A stretch of DNA of 64,000 nucleotides from Limanda limanda (Eukaryota; Chordata; Actinopteri; Pleuronectiformes; Pleuronectidae), in assembly GCF_963576545.1 (NCBI RefSeq), contig NC_083649.1, positions 8,004,906-8,068,905 of the forward strand, written 5' to 3'. The stretch's first letter is position 1, and every line of letters starts with the position of its first letter. Shown piece after piece: positions 1 to 28,280 of this stretch. Below the pieces are notes generated by a model, which saw only the letters and a program-made list of their open reading frames with translations, made no database searches and was not told where the DNA came from. Position numbers and translations under genes: made by a program.

Positions 1-102
1 CATTCAGCCAATTAAATAATAAATAACTGCTATTAACGATTATTGATGAACTGAACCATTATTCTGCACATATTTTTGAAACGAATGACCTTTTTTCCTC
101 AG

Positions 103-4863
<4,761 letters not shown>

Positions 4864-5190
4864 GACAAGGAGGGGGGCGTCGGCACACCCCCCTTACCTA
4901 AGTCCATCCTTTGTACTGCGGCTTCTTTTGGATAATCTGCCTCCTTTGGTCTCTCGGCCCATCAGCCCTTTCCTCAGGCTGACCACTAGTTGGAGCCCTC
5001 GCCCTCCAGCTGACTCGTGTCCTCTTCATGTCCTCCTGATCTTGTAGATGCAGTCGATCAGTCTATCATCCATCCTCTCTTCCGTCTGTCTGTCCATCTT
5101 ATCCCAAACGTTTCACCTCCTCACCTCCGTCAGCTGCTCTGGCTGTATAGTATTTTGTATAGTCAGAATAAAACTGTATATGTCGTGCAG
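4864..5190 (+). other. supt6h: supt6h 3' UTR with poly(A) signal
   Basis: Non-coding sequence follows the TAG at 4861-4863. AATAAA at 5167-5172 is the first canonical poly(A) signal. Further AATAAA motifs at 5476-5481 and 6600-6605 could serve longer 3' ends. Confidence 0.7.
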
Positions 5191-7185
5191 AAAGTCAGTA
5201 CAATGACATTAAAATACACTTGAAACATCGGACAGCGGTTGCATAAAGGATATGGACCTAACAGACTTTGTCAGACAAGCTGTCCTGCTGTCTTTATTTT
5301 TTGCAACTGGTTTTAGTTTGATCCATGAATGCTTTGGAACGGGGGGGGGGCCACGGTTAGTTTCCAGAGTCCACCTTTCCTCTGGTGGATTCTGGCAAAC
5401 AGTTGCTAAAAGGAGCTTTGCCAAGCTACTTAGGGAAATTGAATTTTTGTCTGGAATGCGTCAGATCACAGAATGAATAAAGACTGTTTTTCTTTTTCTG
5501 TTTGAACCTCAAGGCCCCTTCACATCTGTTAACACATCCGTGACTGTACAGACACGCACACACGCCGAGGCCGACTTTCAAAAAGCAAAATGCATTCAAG
5601 GGGAACGTTCATTTCTGCTGTTTGTTCCCACCACATGCTGTATTATGATCAGCTCATGTATTCTGTAGATAGTCTTTACTGTATTGACTCATGTGACCTA
5701 AGACAACTTGGTGGACACTTCTTCGTGGGCCACACTCGAGCTAACGCTGGTTGTTTCTGATGACTTCATGTGAGAGGCGGTGCGGAGGAAGTTAGCAGCG
5801 TAACATTATCTTAAGTAACAATATTAAGGCTAATTTTACAAGTGGAAGAGCCTTGCCATGTCAAGCAAGCGTCTGTGGCAGTTTGTCAGACAGGGATTTT
5901 ATAAGTTTACTTAGATTACAATCTTTTATCTTTTTTTATGTTTGCAGTCGGGCGACTTTTTCTTTATTTTTGACATTGGGTTTACGATGTCTGGCACCGT
6001 GAAGGACTTGGTCTCTTCACACATCGCTGCTGCAGCTGAGTACGGGACACTGTGTGAGTGTCGACAAACAAGAACAAGTGTTTCCACAGCTGCAACATTA
6101 AAAAATATAACAAAAGAGTGGATGATTTCTCTCACTTTCTCCGACTGTAGCACTGTCAGCAGAAGATACTATCAAACTGACTTCCCTGTGTTTATATTCT
6201 TTTTGTATAATAGTCGAAGCTGCACGCAACTATTTCAGTAGAATGAATTTACTGTTGTTTAAAAGCATTGAATCTTTTTTGTGATAGACAGTTTTCGGCC
6301 ACTGCATCTCTTGATTTTTGCTGTGCCACAATACAAACGAGCAGCAGCGCTGGTATTCAATGGTGAGCTTCTATCTGCAGTGTGCAAAAAACAAACATGG
6401 TCCCACGAAATGCAAAATGTTTTCAAATATCTGTTCTTTTCTTTGGAGTAAAAAACTTTCTTGGTTTTACGTCTCTTGCCAGATTAAGATGTTGCATCTT
6501 TGATATCGAGGCTGTGATCGGCCATCGGCAGTGTCCGGTGAGGGAGGAGTGATGATGTCACCGGCACTGCTGATGACCGTTTCTACCTGTGATCCCTTTA
6601 ATAAAAGTGTTCATATTAAACCCAGAGACTTGTCGGTGCTGTGTGGGGAAACGTGTGTCTGGTCATGTGCTGTACAGAACATACTTGTGTGTTTGCATTC
6701 TTGATTTTCTTCATGGTAAAAATATGATTAGCCAGGAACAGAATGTGAGGAATTTTCCCAACCTCCACACTTTCTTTACTCTCTTCTTTACACTTTCTTA
6801 AGCACAACAAAGCGATCTGAAGCAGTTCGTTAAAATCAATTATCTAGAATATGAATGTTTAATAAGAGATAAAGGAAAGGACATTCAGATCCCAACCTTT
6901 TCCAGATCATGAGAACTCTTATGTCACAGGAGACAGAGCGAGTTGTGCTGTGGCTACGGCTGTGGTCATGGGAGCCGGCATCCGCATCACATTATCACCG
7001 TCACATGACTGAAACACATGCATTAGATCCACCCTCACTGACATTTCATCCGTAACCGAGGGGAACCACAGAGACAGACACATGTCTCTGGAAGCGCCAA
7101 CCGAAAAACGCACTTCAACACGAGATCCGAGAATCGTCTTCCTCTTGTGATAAATGTTTACGTAACCCAGCTGATGACAAAGCTT
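5191..7185. other. supt6h-rab34 intergenic stretch, no gene recognised
   Basis: Only short open frames without recognisable similarity are present. A run of 11 G at about 5341-5351 and two AATAAA motifs are the only landmarks. Parts could be extended supt6h 3' UTR. The right-hand end abuts the rab34 3' UTR, which is on the opposite strand, so the two genes are convergent. Confidence 0.5.
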
Positions 7186-7423
7186 TATTTGTTGTAGTTC
7201 TGGCCAGCAGTACGAACATTCCTGAGAGGACACAGTGGACTCTGTTCTGGTCATTCAGCTGACTGTTGTTTACTACGCAACAACTCAATATGTCAAACCT
7301 ACAACTTTTATGGTGGCTAACTTCCCCCTCAACTAAACATCATTTAGTTGAGGGGACTGGGCTGTTCTTTTGGGGTCTATCCATGATGTCTGAGCACACG
7401 TCACTGGTCCAGCTGTTGGCTCA
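7186..7423 (-). other. rab34: rab34 3' UTR with poly(A) signal
   Basis: Downstream of the minus-strand stop (7426-7424). TTTATT on the plus strand at 7194-7199 is AATAAA for this gene. The UTR contains the hairpin listed separately. Confidence 0.65.
7325..7355 (-). promoter_or_regulatory. perfect 13-bp hairpin in the rab34 3' UTR
   Basis: Left arm 7325-7337 and right arm 7343-7355 are perfect inverted repeats (CCCCTCAACTAAA / TTTAGTTGAGGGG) around a 5-nt loop. In the rab34 transcript it lies about 70-100 nt after the stop codon. What I see is the structure only; a role in mRNA stability or localisation is inference. Confidence 0.6.
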
Positions 7424-13569
<6,146 letters not shown>

Positions 13570-15207
13570 GCTTCTGTAGTCGATCAACACACACACACAT
13601 GCACACAAACACGCATATGCACGCACACATGCACACACACACACACACAGGTCTTCAAGCTGTCACTTTCCCTGACAGTAAACACACTTTTCATTGACGT
13701 CAAAGAAAACACACACTTATCTTCTTTTTTCTCACCACTGCCACAATGAAGTTTTCCTGAAACATAAATTAAAACATTCAAATAACTGATTTCAGTTAAA
13801 ACAGTGTTTAGAGTCATCAGTTTTTTTTAACTTTATTTGACGTTATGAGAAAACATGATAGAGATTCAAGGGGAATGAAGAATATTCAGTGGATTTCCAC
13901 ATGTTAGAATAAATAACTAAGATATATTCTTAGATAGATAGAATAGATTCTTCTCCATCACACAGTTTCATCATGGGGACGTCTGATCAATCCCAAATAT
14001 ATTCTGCAATATGACAACGACCCCAAACACACAACCAGTGACACAATGAACTGTCAGTGTCCAGAGGAACCGACTCAAACAACCGACTCACCGAGTAAAG
14101 AACCTGAGGAGAACTAGTCATCATAATAAATTAGTATTTGAGAAAGTTCAGTAACTTTACCTGAAAGTGCAGGATGGTAAAACGCTGAAGAGGAAAGAAT
14201 ATGTTGTGTGTCTGCAGATGTGAAATCCAACGAAACAAATCCAGAGCTCGTCCCTCCGGTCAGAGACAGTTAATGACACTCACCATGTAATTAGTGAGGG
14301 AAGCAGAGAGAACCCAGGCCAACAGCGCCACCCTGCGGCCAAGGAATATTTCCACACAACGTTCTGATGAGTGAAGCTTCCTTTGCAAAACTATACATAT
14401 TAATAATTTAATATAATATAAGACAGTAGATCAACTCTGGTATATTTATAAAAAAACATTGTGCTCATATTAATGTGCATTGTCCATTTTAAATAAATAT
14501 ATGTAATAATAATATAATATGAGTTTGAATTGTTCTAGTTTATTTAAAAACTGAGCTCAGTATTCGAGTGTTGTGTGTGTCAGGAAATTGTATAAAAACA
14601 AAATTAAAATACAGAACCTTGTGGCTGACCACTCCACTGTTATAATATTGTATTTTACAATTCAATGTAGATAGCCTGTTATATATTTGAGGACCAATGT
14701 CGTCTGTATGAATATGAGAATGAAAGAACAAGGAAATGTTTGGACAATCTGAAGTGGTACATAGCTGTTAATATTGAGGTGATATAATATATAGTAATTG
14801 TTGATTTTCAATCATGAATACTGACGTCTGTAAATACACACTTAAATATATTTCCCATATTATAACACTCATTCTTGCCAGAAGTGCCTTTTGAGTGCTT
14901 AATGCTTCATGTACTAATTACCAGATTAGTATATTACATAATTGTTGTCAGTGAAACATCTCAACTTGTTCTTTTACACTGTTATACAAGTGCTGATAAT
15001 AGAGTCATGGTTTTAAATAAAAAATAATAGTAACCCCAAAATGATCTAAAATATGTATGTAACAGACATGTAAGCAATAAAATATAATTATAAGAAATTA
15101 TAGAAATATGACATAAAGCCGTGCTGTTCACACTCCGGTGCAGCAGGTGGCGTCACGGCGCCATTTCCGTGGGTTTGTGACGTATGTTTTCCGCGACACT
15201 CAGACGG
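13570..15207. other. rab34 upstream region and gap to the snoRNA host gene
   Basis: The stretch between the rab34 start codon and the TATA box of the next gene is mostly AT-rich. It must hold the rab34 5' UTR and promoter, but I cannot place a transcription start. The two genes are divergent, with coding start and TATA box about 1.6 kb apart. Confidence 0.5.
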
Positions 15208-15245
15208 TATAAAAAGGCGCATCGACAGGTTTCTCTCTCTTTCCT
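15208..15245 (+). promoter_or_regulatory. TATA box and 5'TOP-type start of the snoRNA host gene
   Basis: TATAAAAAGG at 15208-15217 is followed about 25 nt later by a pyrimidine tract (TTTCTCTCTCTTTCCTTCC, from 15230). This is the signature of 5'TOP genes, which include ribosomal protein genes and snoRNA host genes. The exact start within the tract is not determined. Confidence 0.8.
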
Positions 15246-15587
15246 TCCTCCATCTTCTCCTCAGACGTACAGCAACTCTGCGGGTTAATCTGAACTTTTC
15301 ATTGAGTCCAGAAAATCCAAGTTTACTTTACTGTTCTCACGAAGAACAAGTGACTCTAAGTGTAGGTTTTATTCTCAGTAGAAACAGGAACTCAGGTTAT
15401 TTCCCGCCAGGCCTCAGGCGGCCACGTGGAGAGGACGACCACGATGGAGACCAGAGAAAAGATGTGAGTTCTCTCTTTTATCTCTTTGTCTTCTGGTGTT
15501 TTACAATAAGGAATGATGCGTCACTTTCTTTATGAAGTCTGATTTCATCCTGCACTGCTTGATTATTGTGATACTTTAAATTGGATT

Positions 15588-15690
15588 CTTTATTGATCCC
15601 AAGGGAAGTTCCGGAATCTAGTAGCAAACAAAACAGTTAAACAAATGAAGCAGCATATTAATAAAAGGTCAAAGGAGTCAAGGAGATGTG
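15588..15690 (-). mobile_element. LINE 3'-end fragment in host-gene intron 1
   Basis: The motif TTTATTGATCCCAAGGGAA is the reverse complement of the 3' end of fish L2/Rex-type LINEs, also seen intact at 26287-26311. The body is too short to classify further. Confidence 0.5.
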
Positions 15691-16085
15691 ATATAGAAGT
15701 TGCCACTGAACTACAACCTAGCTGTTAAGAAGTGTGCTAATGGAGATATTTGCAAAATATTGTAAGTATAAGGAGATCGAAAGACATTACACTGAGTTGT
15801 TTAAGATGCATATTAAACAGCGTGTACACTTGTATTTAAAGAGTGAGATTGGTCTTTGAGTGAAATAAACTACACGTCTACAACTATTGAGATGCAGACT
15901 TCAATTGTAGAAAGTTCAAATCCAGATTTCCTTTGTCTATTTAATCTCTAATCCTGAACATGTTTTTTCCTCAGGTGGAAGTCACGGTGGCAGCTTCCTG
16001 TGAGTTGCCCAACCCTCATGATGAAGTCCCATGATGTCTCCAGCAGGAGGTGAGAGACGTTCACACCTTGTCTCAGTGCAGCCGT

Positions 16086-16165
16086 GTCTGTGATGAAAAC
16101 TGTGAATAGGAAGTGCCGTCCGATGCGACAACTGACGATGTTACTCAATCACTGTTCTGAGCCTG
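16086..16165 (+). ncRNA. snord49: box C/D snoRNA, SNORD49-like, copy 1
   Basis: Box C TGATGA at 16091-16096 and box D CTGA at 16157-16160. The core AATAGGAAGTGCCGTC and ACTGACGA match my memory of human U49A/B, which guides 2'-O-methylation in 28S rRNA. It sits in host intron 2, 80 nt before the acceptor. Confidence 0.88.
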
Positions 16166-16381
16166 AAATGACAGAACTATTTAGAATTTCTCTTATAACA
16201 TGGATGTCACCTAATTCTATTTAAATCTCTTAAAACCCAGATCAGAATGTGCCTCTTCAAGAGCCTGGAAGCTGAAGCTGAAAGCCGGAGCTTCCATACG
16301 ACGTGAAGCCGGACGATGCTCCTGATGTTCGCAGCAGTGGGTACGTTTATTATTTTATATTAAATAAACGCTACAAACATC

Positions 16382-16460
16382 TGTTGTGATGAACCCCTAA
16401 ACTGAAATAGCTGGAATTACCGTCAGACTGTCAGTGGTGATCATCGGTTTTCTGAACACA
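16382..16460 (+). ncRNA. snord65: box C/D snoRNA, SNORD65-like, copy 1
   Basis: Box C TGATGA 16387-16392 and box D CTGA 16452-16455. The segment AGCTGGAATTACCG (16409-16422) is an exact complement of the conserved 18S rRNA 530-loop segment CGGTAATTCCAGCT and is followed by a CAGA D'-like box at 16424-16427. Counting five bases upstream of that box selects the U after CGG, human 18S U627, the known SNORD65 target. It lies in host intron 3. Confidence 0.92.
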
Positions 16461-16945
16461 AAATGCAACAAAGGCAAAGTGTCTCAACTGGACTTGATGT
16501 TCGAGTTCTTAACCATGTTTGTTTGTTTTCTTCAGGTTGGTTGCTGTCCTGAAAGATTCACTGGAAAGGAATTCATCCAGAGATGTGGATCTGCGCCATC
16601 ACCTTGAGATACTGTAAGTTAATTTAGTTTTTAATCCCCATTAAAAATGTATGCAGAGAAGCCTTATAAGCTCATGGTTGTACAGTGAAAATGTTTAAAC
16701 AGCTAGACTCCATTTTAAGATTTTCAAACTGACTCCACAAAGGCTGATTGTAACACTTAAGTCTTTTCACAGCTGACATGAATCTTTCAATACATCCAAG
16801 TAAATCAAACTCCACTTGACCTGTGGCGATAATATCCTCAACTTGTTGCAGTTGATTAATCAGTTACTGGTAAATTAGTTCATACCCCAAGAACAAGTGG
16901 CTTGACTCGTGTTGTACAATAGTGAGTTGCTTAAAAGGCTAATTT

Positions 16946-17031
16946 GCTCTCTGTGATGAAATCCTGGAATAGGAAGTTCTGTTGTATGTGAGAACTGATG
17001 ATTTTTATTTGTATCCACTTTTCTGAGTCTT
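16946..17031 (+). ncRNA. box C/D snoRNA, divergent SNORD49-like, copy 2
   Basis: Box C TGATGA 16954-16959 and box D CTGA 17023-17026. GAATAGGAAGT matches copy 1, but the following guide bases differ (TCTGTTG instead of GCCGTCC), while AACTGATGA near the internal C'/D' region remains. It is in host intron 4, 72 nt before the acceptor. It may be a SNORD49 copy with an altered target or one losing function. Confidence 0.8.
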
Positions 17032-17190
17032 AAAAGCTGTTTGTTTAAAAAGATTGTGTTTTGAAAGTGTTTGTTCTAATTTCATGTTTTTATTACAGTA
17101 GTCGTCTCCTCGACCTGATCCTGACGTCTGCCATGCAGTGACTGACAGGTACATCCTCTTTAAAGCTTTATTGCATGATAGGCAGACTAG

Positions 17191-17269
17191 TGTTGTGATG
17201 AACCCTTAAACTGAAATAGCTGGAATTACCGTCAGATTGTTAGTGGTGATCATCGGTTTTCTGAACACA
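17191..17269 (+). ncRNA. snord65: box C/D snoRNA, SNORD65-like, copy 2
   Basis: Box C 17196-17201 and box D CTGA 17261-17264. The 18S-complementary guide GCTGGAATTACCG is unchanged from copy 1; the few differences are outside it. Host intron 5, 80 nt before the acceptor. Confidence 0.92.
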
Positions 17270-17501
17270 AAATGCAACAAATGCACCTTGTCTCCACTGG
17301 ACTTGGTGTTCTAGTTCTGAACCGTTTTGGTTTTTCTTCTTCAGGTTTGGTTGGTGTCCTGAAAGATTCCCTGCAAAGGAATTCATCTAAAGGTCCATCT
17401 GCCCCATCACCTTGAGATACTGTAAGTATATTTAGATTTTTGTTGTGCAAATTAAACGGGTACATCCTATTTAAAGCTTTATTACATTATAGGCTGACTA
17501 G

Positions 17502-17579
17502 TGTTGTGATGAACCTTAAACTGAAATAGCTGGAATTACCGTCAGACTGTCAGTGGTGATCATCGGTTTTCTGAACACA
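17502..17579 (+). ncRNA. snord65: box C/D snoRNA, SNORD65-like, copy 3
   Basis: Box C TGATGA 17507-17512, box D CTGA 17571-17574, identical guide to copies 1 and 2. Host intron 6, 72 nt before the acceptor. Confidence 0.92.
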
Positions 17580-17804
17580 AAATGCATCAATGGCAACGTG
17601 TCTCAACTTGATGTTCGAGTTCTTAACCATTTTGGTTTTTCTTCAGGTTTAGTTGGTGTCCTGAAAGATTCCCTGGAAAAGGATTGATCCGAAAGAGTGG
17701 ACCTTCTCCATCACCTTGAGATCTTGTAAGTATATTATATTTTTTTGTATGCAAATTAAACAGGTACAGCCCATTTAAAGCTCCATACATGAAAGGCTGA
17801 CTAG

Positions 17805-17884
17805 TGTTGTGATGAACCTTTAAACTGAAATAGCTGGAATTACCGTCAGATTGTCAGTGGTGATCATCGGTTTTCTGAACACTA
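17805..17884 (+). ncRNA. snord65: box C/D snoRNA, SNORD65-like, copy 4
   Basis: Box C TGATGA 17810-17815, box D CTGA 17875-17878, same guide. Host intron 7, 85 nt before the acceptor of the last exon. Confidence 0.92.
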
Positions 17885-18065
17885 GATGTGACTGCAGATT
17901 AACAGTTAAACACAGAATACATTTTATACACTTCTCTAATTGGAATCTTTTTTTCTTCTGCAGATCACAGGAATCATGGAAACTTGGCTGAAGATGAATG
18001 TCATTGTGTTTGTTCAAATGTATTTCACTCTTAAAAAGTGCTTTTATTAAAAAACTTGTATCAAA

Positions 18066-20885
18066 ATGGCCTGAATTGTATATTTATCCACTATATTACA
18101 CATGATATTTACTCGTCTCCACATACTGCAGCTCCCAGTCATGCCAGTTTCACCAAGAGCACCTCAGTCCTTAAATTGACTAAACGCACTGGTCCTTATC
18201 ACCAGACTCAACTTGCGTTGGTGTTAATTGGGGAAAAAATCTAACAATTCCAACTAAACCAAAGGTCTCTTCAGGCTGAGAATAATGATTTAATCTAATT
18301 TGATGAAACTCTTTGTACCTCCCACTTGTGTAATCAGTGTTTTTGAATAAAAATAATCAAATGTCCCTAGTTTACATGTTACATTTAAAATTCACATCAC
18401 AACCCTCTGCCCAATTTGTTTCCCTTTTGACTCCTGCCATTGTATCCTAAAGAGACACCATATTAAGTTCATAATTGATGTATTGGAATCACAAACATTC
18501 AATTCAAAATCTATCACACCCAAAGCTATGGTGTCTTAATGTGTGACATGAGTCAAGTTGTATTGACAGCTTGTTCCTGAGACCTGTAAACGTTACACCT
18601 ATGGAAAAACAATTTGCATGTAAATGTGTTATAACTGGCGCCTCACCTATAGCAGCTCGATGTAATAACTGGGATGCTTCTGAACGACACCTGTCATTTA
18701 CACCGACTGAGGGAGGTCGTTTAAATGCCTCTGTGGTGAAACATCTGTACTGACAGTAAACATGTTGACTTGTAACAATTGTTTCGGGTTTATCAGAAAA
18801 GCACACTGTCTTGATCCACCAGGCTGACAAGTGTGTGCTGAAATCTTAAAAAGTGATTGGTGTTGACCACAGCATATATATGCTATGCACAAAGGGTTAA
18901 CCACACAGCGTTTCATTAAAGATGTATTGAATCAAATCGGTAGTCTGAAAAGTGACATGACGAACCCTTTTTGCACTTGCGTTTCTTAACTTTAACATGG
19001 CTTGACCACAAATAAAATTATTTTATTTAGTTAAGCAGATATTTTACAAGTCCTTTAGAAATATTACAAAAAAATCCTCACAAACAAATGTTTCAGATGT
19101 TTTATGGGTCTTCTCTTTTAATTGTTTCATTTATAAATGATTTACTTGTGTGTCCAAATAAAGTCTGGATCTAGTGAATTGAAATGTCGTTTCATAAGGG
19201 GATTGTAAGCCTTAGTGTAATTACGCACTCGTGAGTGACATTGTATTTTCTACTAAATAAAGTGTGATCCAATACTATGGGAAGAATAAGATATGAACAC
19301 GCTTTACATTTGTTTTTAGTTTACATCCTTAGATCACACAAAAAAACAACCTTTAGCATGAATTTAAGTTTTTCTTCCTAATTTGATCTCACATAATCAC
19401 TCACAAGTAAAAGGTTGGTGTTCTTTAAGTCTTCTTACTCACATAAATTAAGAATTAAAGGAGTTGGAAAAAAATGTCAGCGTTTGGAAAACTTTTCCTG
19501 TTGAAACACCATCTTTCATATTTGACCACTGTCAATATAAGCTTCTGTTTGAACAATGCATGTTAAACAAGTCGGCCACAGAACATTTCACACAACTCTA
19601 CCTGCAAATCAAATTGCTCTCTACAACAAGTGACACGTCATAATAGAGTCAGCCACATAGTATGGATCAGATGTTTATGTATTTTTCACTCATTCAGTCC
19701 TTTTTTACAAACACATTCTTGTGTCTTGTGTGTTTAGTGGGGCCTCTCAAATTGTCCCGGGGGCGTGTCTCACCTTTCACGAAGCCCTGAACTGGTAATA
19801 TCTGCTTTTCCAGCAGAACCTGCACCAGTGGAGTGTTTGACTCATGCCGGTTCTCTGACTGATGTTTAAATTACAACAAAGAGCATCTGTGGACTGACCT
19901 GATGCCAAAACTCATAATTCGACAGCGGATTTCTTTAGTGTCATAATTCAACTTCCAAACATGACTCTCCTGTTTATCTTTTATCAAAATTAAGTGTAAG
20001 AGAAGAAAAGAAACACATTCATACAATGCAGCAAAAAAAAGTCAGGCAGCAAAAGTTGCCACTTAACAACAAATGATCACAAAAAAATGTTTTAATCCAA
20101 CCTAATGATTTTTTTCAATTGCAGTTACAAATACAAACATTCAGCTACAGGATGTGCATGTTTGTTTTTTTTGTTTACATATAATTCAGTGTCATTTAAC
20201 ATTCAAAACGATTAAGCAATTGAATCATCCTGTAACATTTTTAATAAAAGTAATTTGCTGTATTTTTGTGGCAGTTACTTTGAATTCAAAACAACTAAAA
20301 TATAATAATCCAGGCTTTCTTTTGTTTTGTTGGTTAAATTATTTCCCATCAGATGCTTCAGATTATGAAATTTGGGATTGAAAACTCATATACAGTCAAA
20401 CCTGAGTTTTAAAATTTACATATGGATTTGAGTCCATTGAGACATGAAAAACAGGTTCATTCATGTTTTTGGCACTTAGAGTAAGTAGGGGGGGGGGGGC
20501 ATTGTTTGAGTCTAATAGTTTTGAGAAGTACAAAGAACGTGAAATTCATGTAGACCTTTTCAACTGGCGTCTGTTGTTGTTGGCCGTCTGTCAACGTGTC
20601 TTTGCATGAGAACAAAATTACACACTCGTCCGGCGGCAGTTTTGGGGGCAGGTCTCATTCCAGGCTTGTGTAAGATGCAGTGAGAGACACAGTTTGCTGC
20701 AAGGACATCACTAGACACTCCCTACTTACCTGTCTCATGAGGAAGCAGCAGCCGGTTGCAGGCGTCCAACGGGTGGTTGTGTCCACTCAACCTCTGAGAT
20801 ACACTTTCAAATTCAACTCCAGATAGATGAAGGAGAAGGACGGTTTGTTTTGTCGGTCAGAGTTTTCCTGAAGCCTCTGGTCAGC
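18066..20885. other. intergenic region between snoRNA host and calpain, no gene recognised
   Basis: AT-rich with no coding or RNA gene that I can support. It contains one copy of a dispersed ~125-bp sequence (18420-18545; second copy at 37000-37137) and a run of 10 G at about 20489-20498. The right part should include the calpain promoter, which I cannot pinpoint. Confidence 0.5.
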
Positions 20886-27342
<6,457 letters not shown>

Positions 27343-27440
27343 CTGCCTTTCTGAAATATTCACCATGTTACACGTTAACACACGTCCTGTTTTTATATCA
27401 TTTCCTGATGTAAAAGTGACAAAGCTGCAATAAAAAAAAA
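27343..27440 (+). other. calpain 3' UTR with poly(A) signal
   Basis: AATAAA at 27429-27434 lies about 90 nt after the TAA (27340-27342). Confidence 0.75.
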
Positions 27441-28280
27441 CAAGTCCTGCACTTAAAGTGTTAATTTACTGAGGAAGTATCATTAGCAAATGTATGTAAA
27501 GTAACACCAATAAACATACTCATAATACGGTATTACATTATGGCTCCTATGAGTGTGTCTGTTACTGATGTAAGTAGCATCTTAGTGTAGTGGTAGATCA
27601 TTGTGTAGCTGTTTGATCAGTTGATATTAACATATATTATCAATAAAAGCAAATGATCTGTGTGTAGAAAAATTAAACCTTAACAACTAAAGCTGTTGAA
27701 TAAATGTAAAACTGCATTTGAAGTGGAGTGTAAAGATGACTGCTCCACTACAGCGAAGCCAGTGTCATGATCGGCACCTGGTGGTTGGCTACAATATAGG
27801 TTGTAAACCAGGTCTCTGGACATGATGGAAACATTTGAGATGCTTAGTGTCATTTTAGTGACATGTTCAAGTGCTTCCTAGTGAATTTAAATTAGTTAAG
27901 TCACAACCTCGCAGACTCTTTTTCCTCCATAATATTTTGGCTTCATTTCTGGACAGTGGTGGGACGTGGAGACAAGTCTTGTTATAAGAGGCAGAAAGTT
28001 TAAAAAGGAAATAACAGCACTGTTCTTTGTTACATTCCACTACCGCAGTGTGCGGCCCGTTCTCTGCAGAACTACATCATTAAAAACAGTTCAACAAACC
28101 TTATCTTTTGTTTCAGTGGTCCAACGTCTCCCTGTACAACTAGACCACAGGTCATCACAGAAGCAGAGGAAACCCACAGAACCTGTGACGCTGTAGAAAG
28201 TTCCTGTGATCGAATGATCCCTGTGGAAGAAGCCGTTACATTACAACTCACAAGAGGCAGCAGAAGAAGTGTGAAACAGA
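27441..28280. other. calpain-nsrp1 intergenic region, nothing recognised
   Basis: Unique-looking AT-rich sequence between two convergent genes. The longest frame (27966-28196, +) has no recognisable domain. Confidence 0.5.

Larger units (their letters stand above)
16480..17790 (+). repeat. tandemly repeated exon-plus-snoRNA module in the host gene
   Basis: Units made of a roughly 78-nt exon (GGTTGGT-GTCCTGAAAGATTC ... CACCTTGAGAT), an intron start with TAAAGCTTTATT or a relative of it, and a SNORD65 copy occur around 16380-16613, 17155-17421, 17455-17725 and 17755-17884. Sequence similarity covers exon and intron alike, so whole genomic modules were duplicated. Confidence 0.85.
15233..18065 (+). 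ncRNA. snhg29: SNHG29-like non-coding snoRNA host gene (5'TOP), eight exons
   Basis: Exons inferred from splice sites: about 15233-15463, 15975-16049, 16241-16340, 16536-16613, 17099-17148, 17345-17421, 17647-17725 and 17964 to about 18065, with ATTAAA at 18046-18051. No exon has a conserved reading frame. Introns 2-7 each hold one box C/D snoRNA whose D box ends 72-85 nt before the acceptor, the spacing normal for intron-encoded C/D snoRNAs. The pair SNORD49 plus SNORD65 is what human SNHG29 (LRRC75A-AS1) carries, hence the name; orthology is inferred from snoRNA content only, because exons of such genes are not conserved. Exons 4, 6 and 7 are near copies of each other (shared CCATCACCTTGAGAT near the donor). 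Spliced host RNA is expected to be cytoplasmic and turned over by nonsense-mediated decay. The borders of exon 1 are the least certain. Confidence 0.85.

Noticed and set aside
15302..15535. 77-residue frame in host-gene exon 1
   Set aside because: It crosses the GTGAGT donor, has no recognisable similarity, and the gene has 5'TOP snoRNA-host features; considered non-coding.
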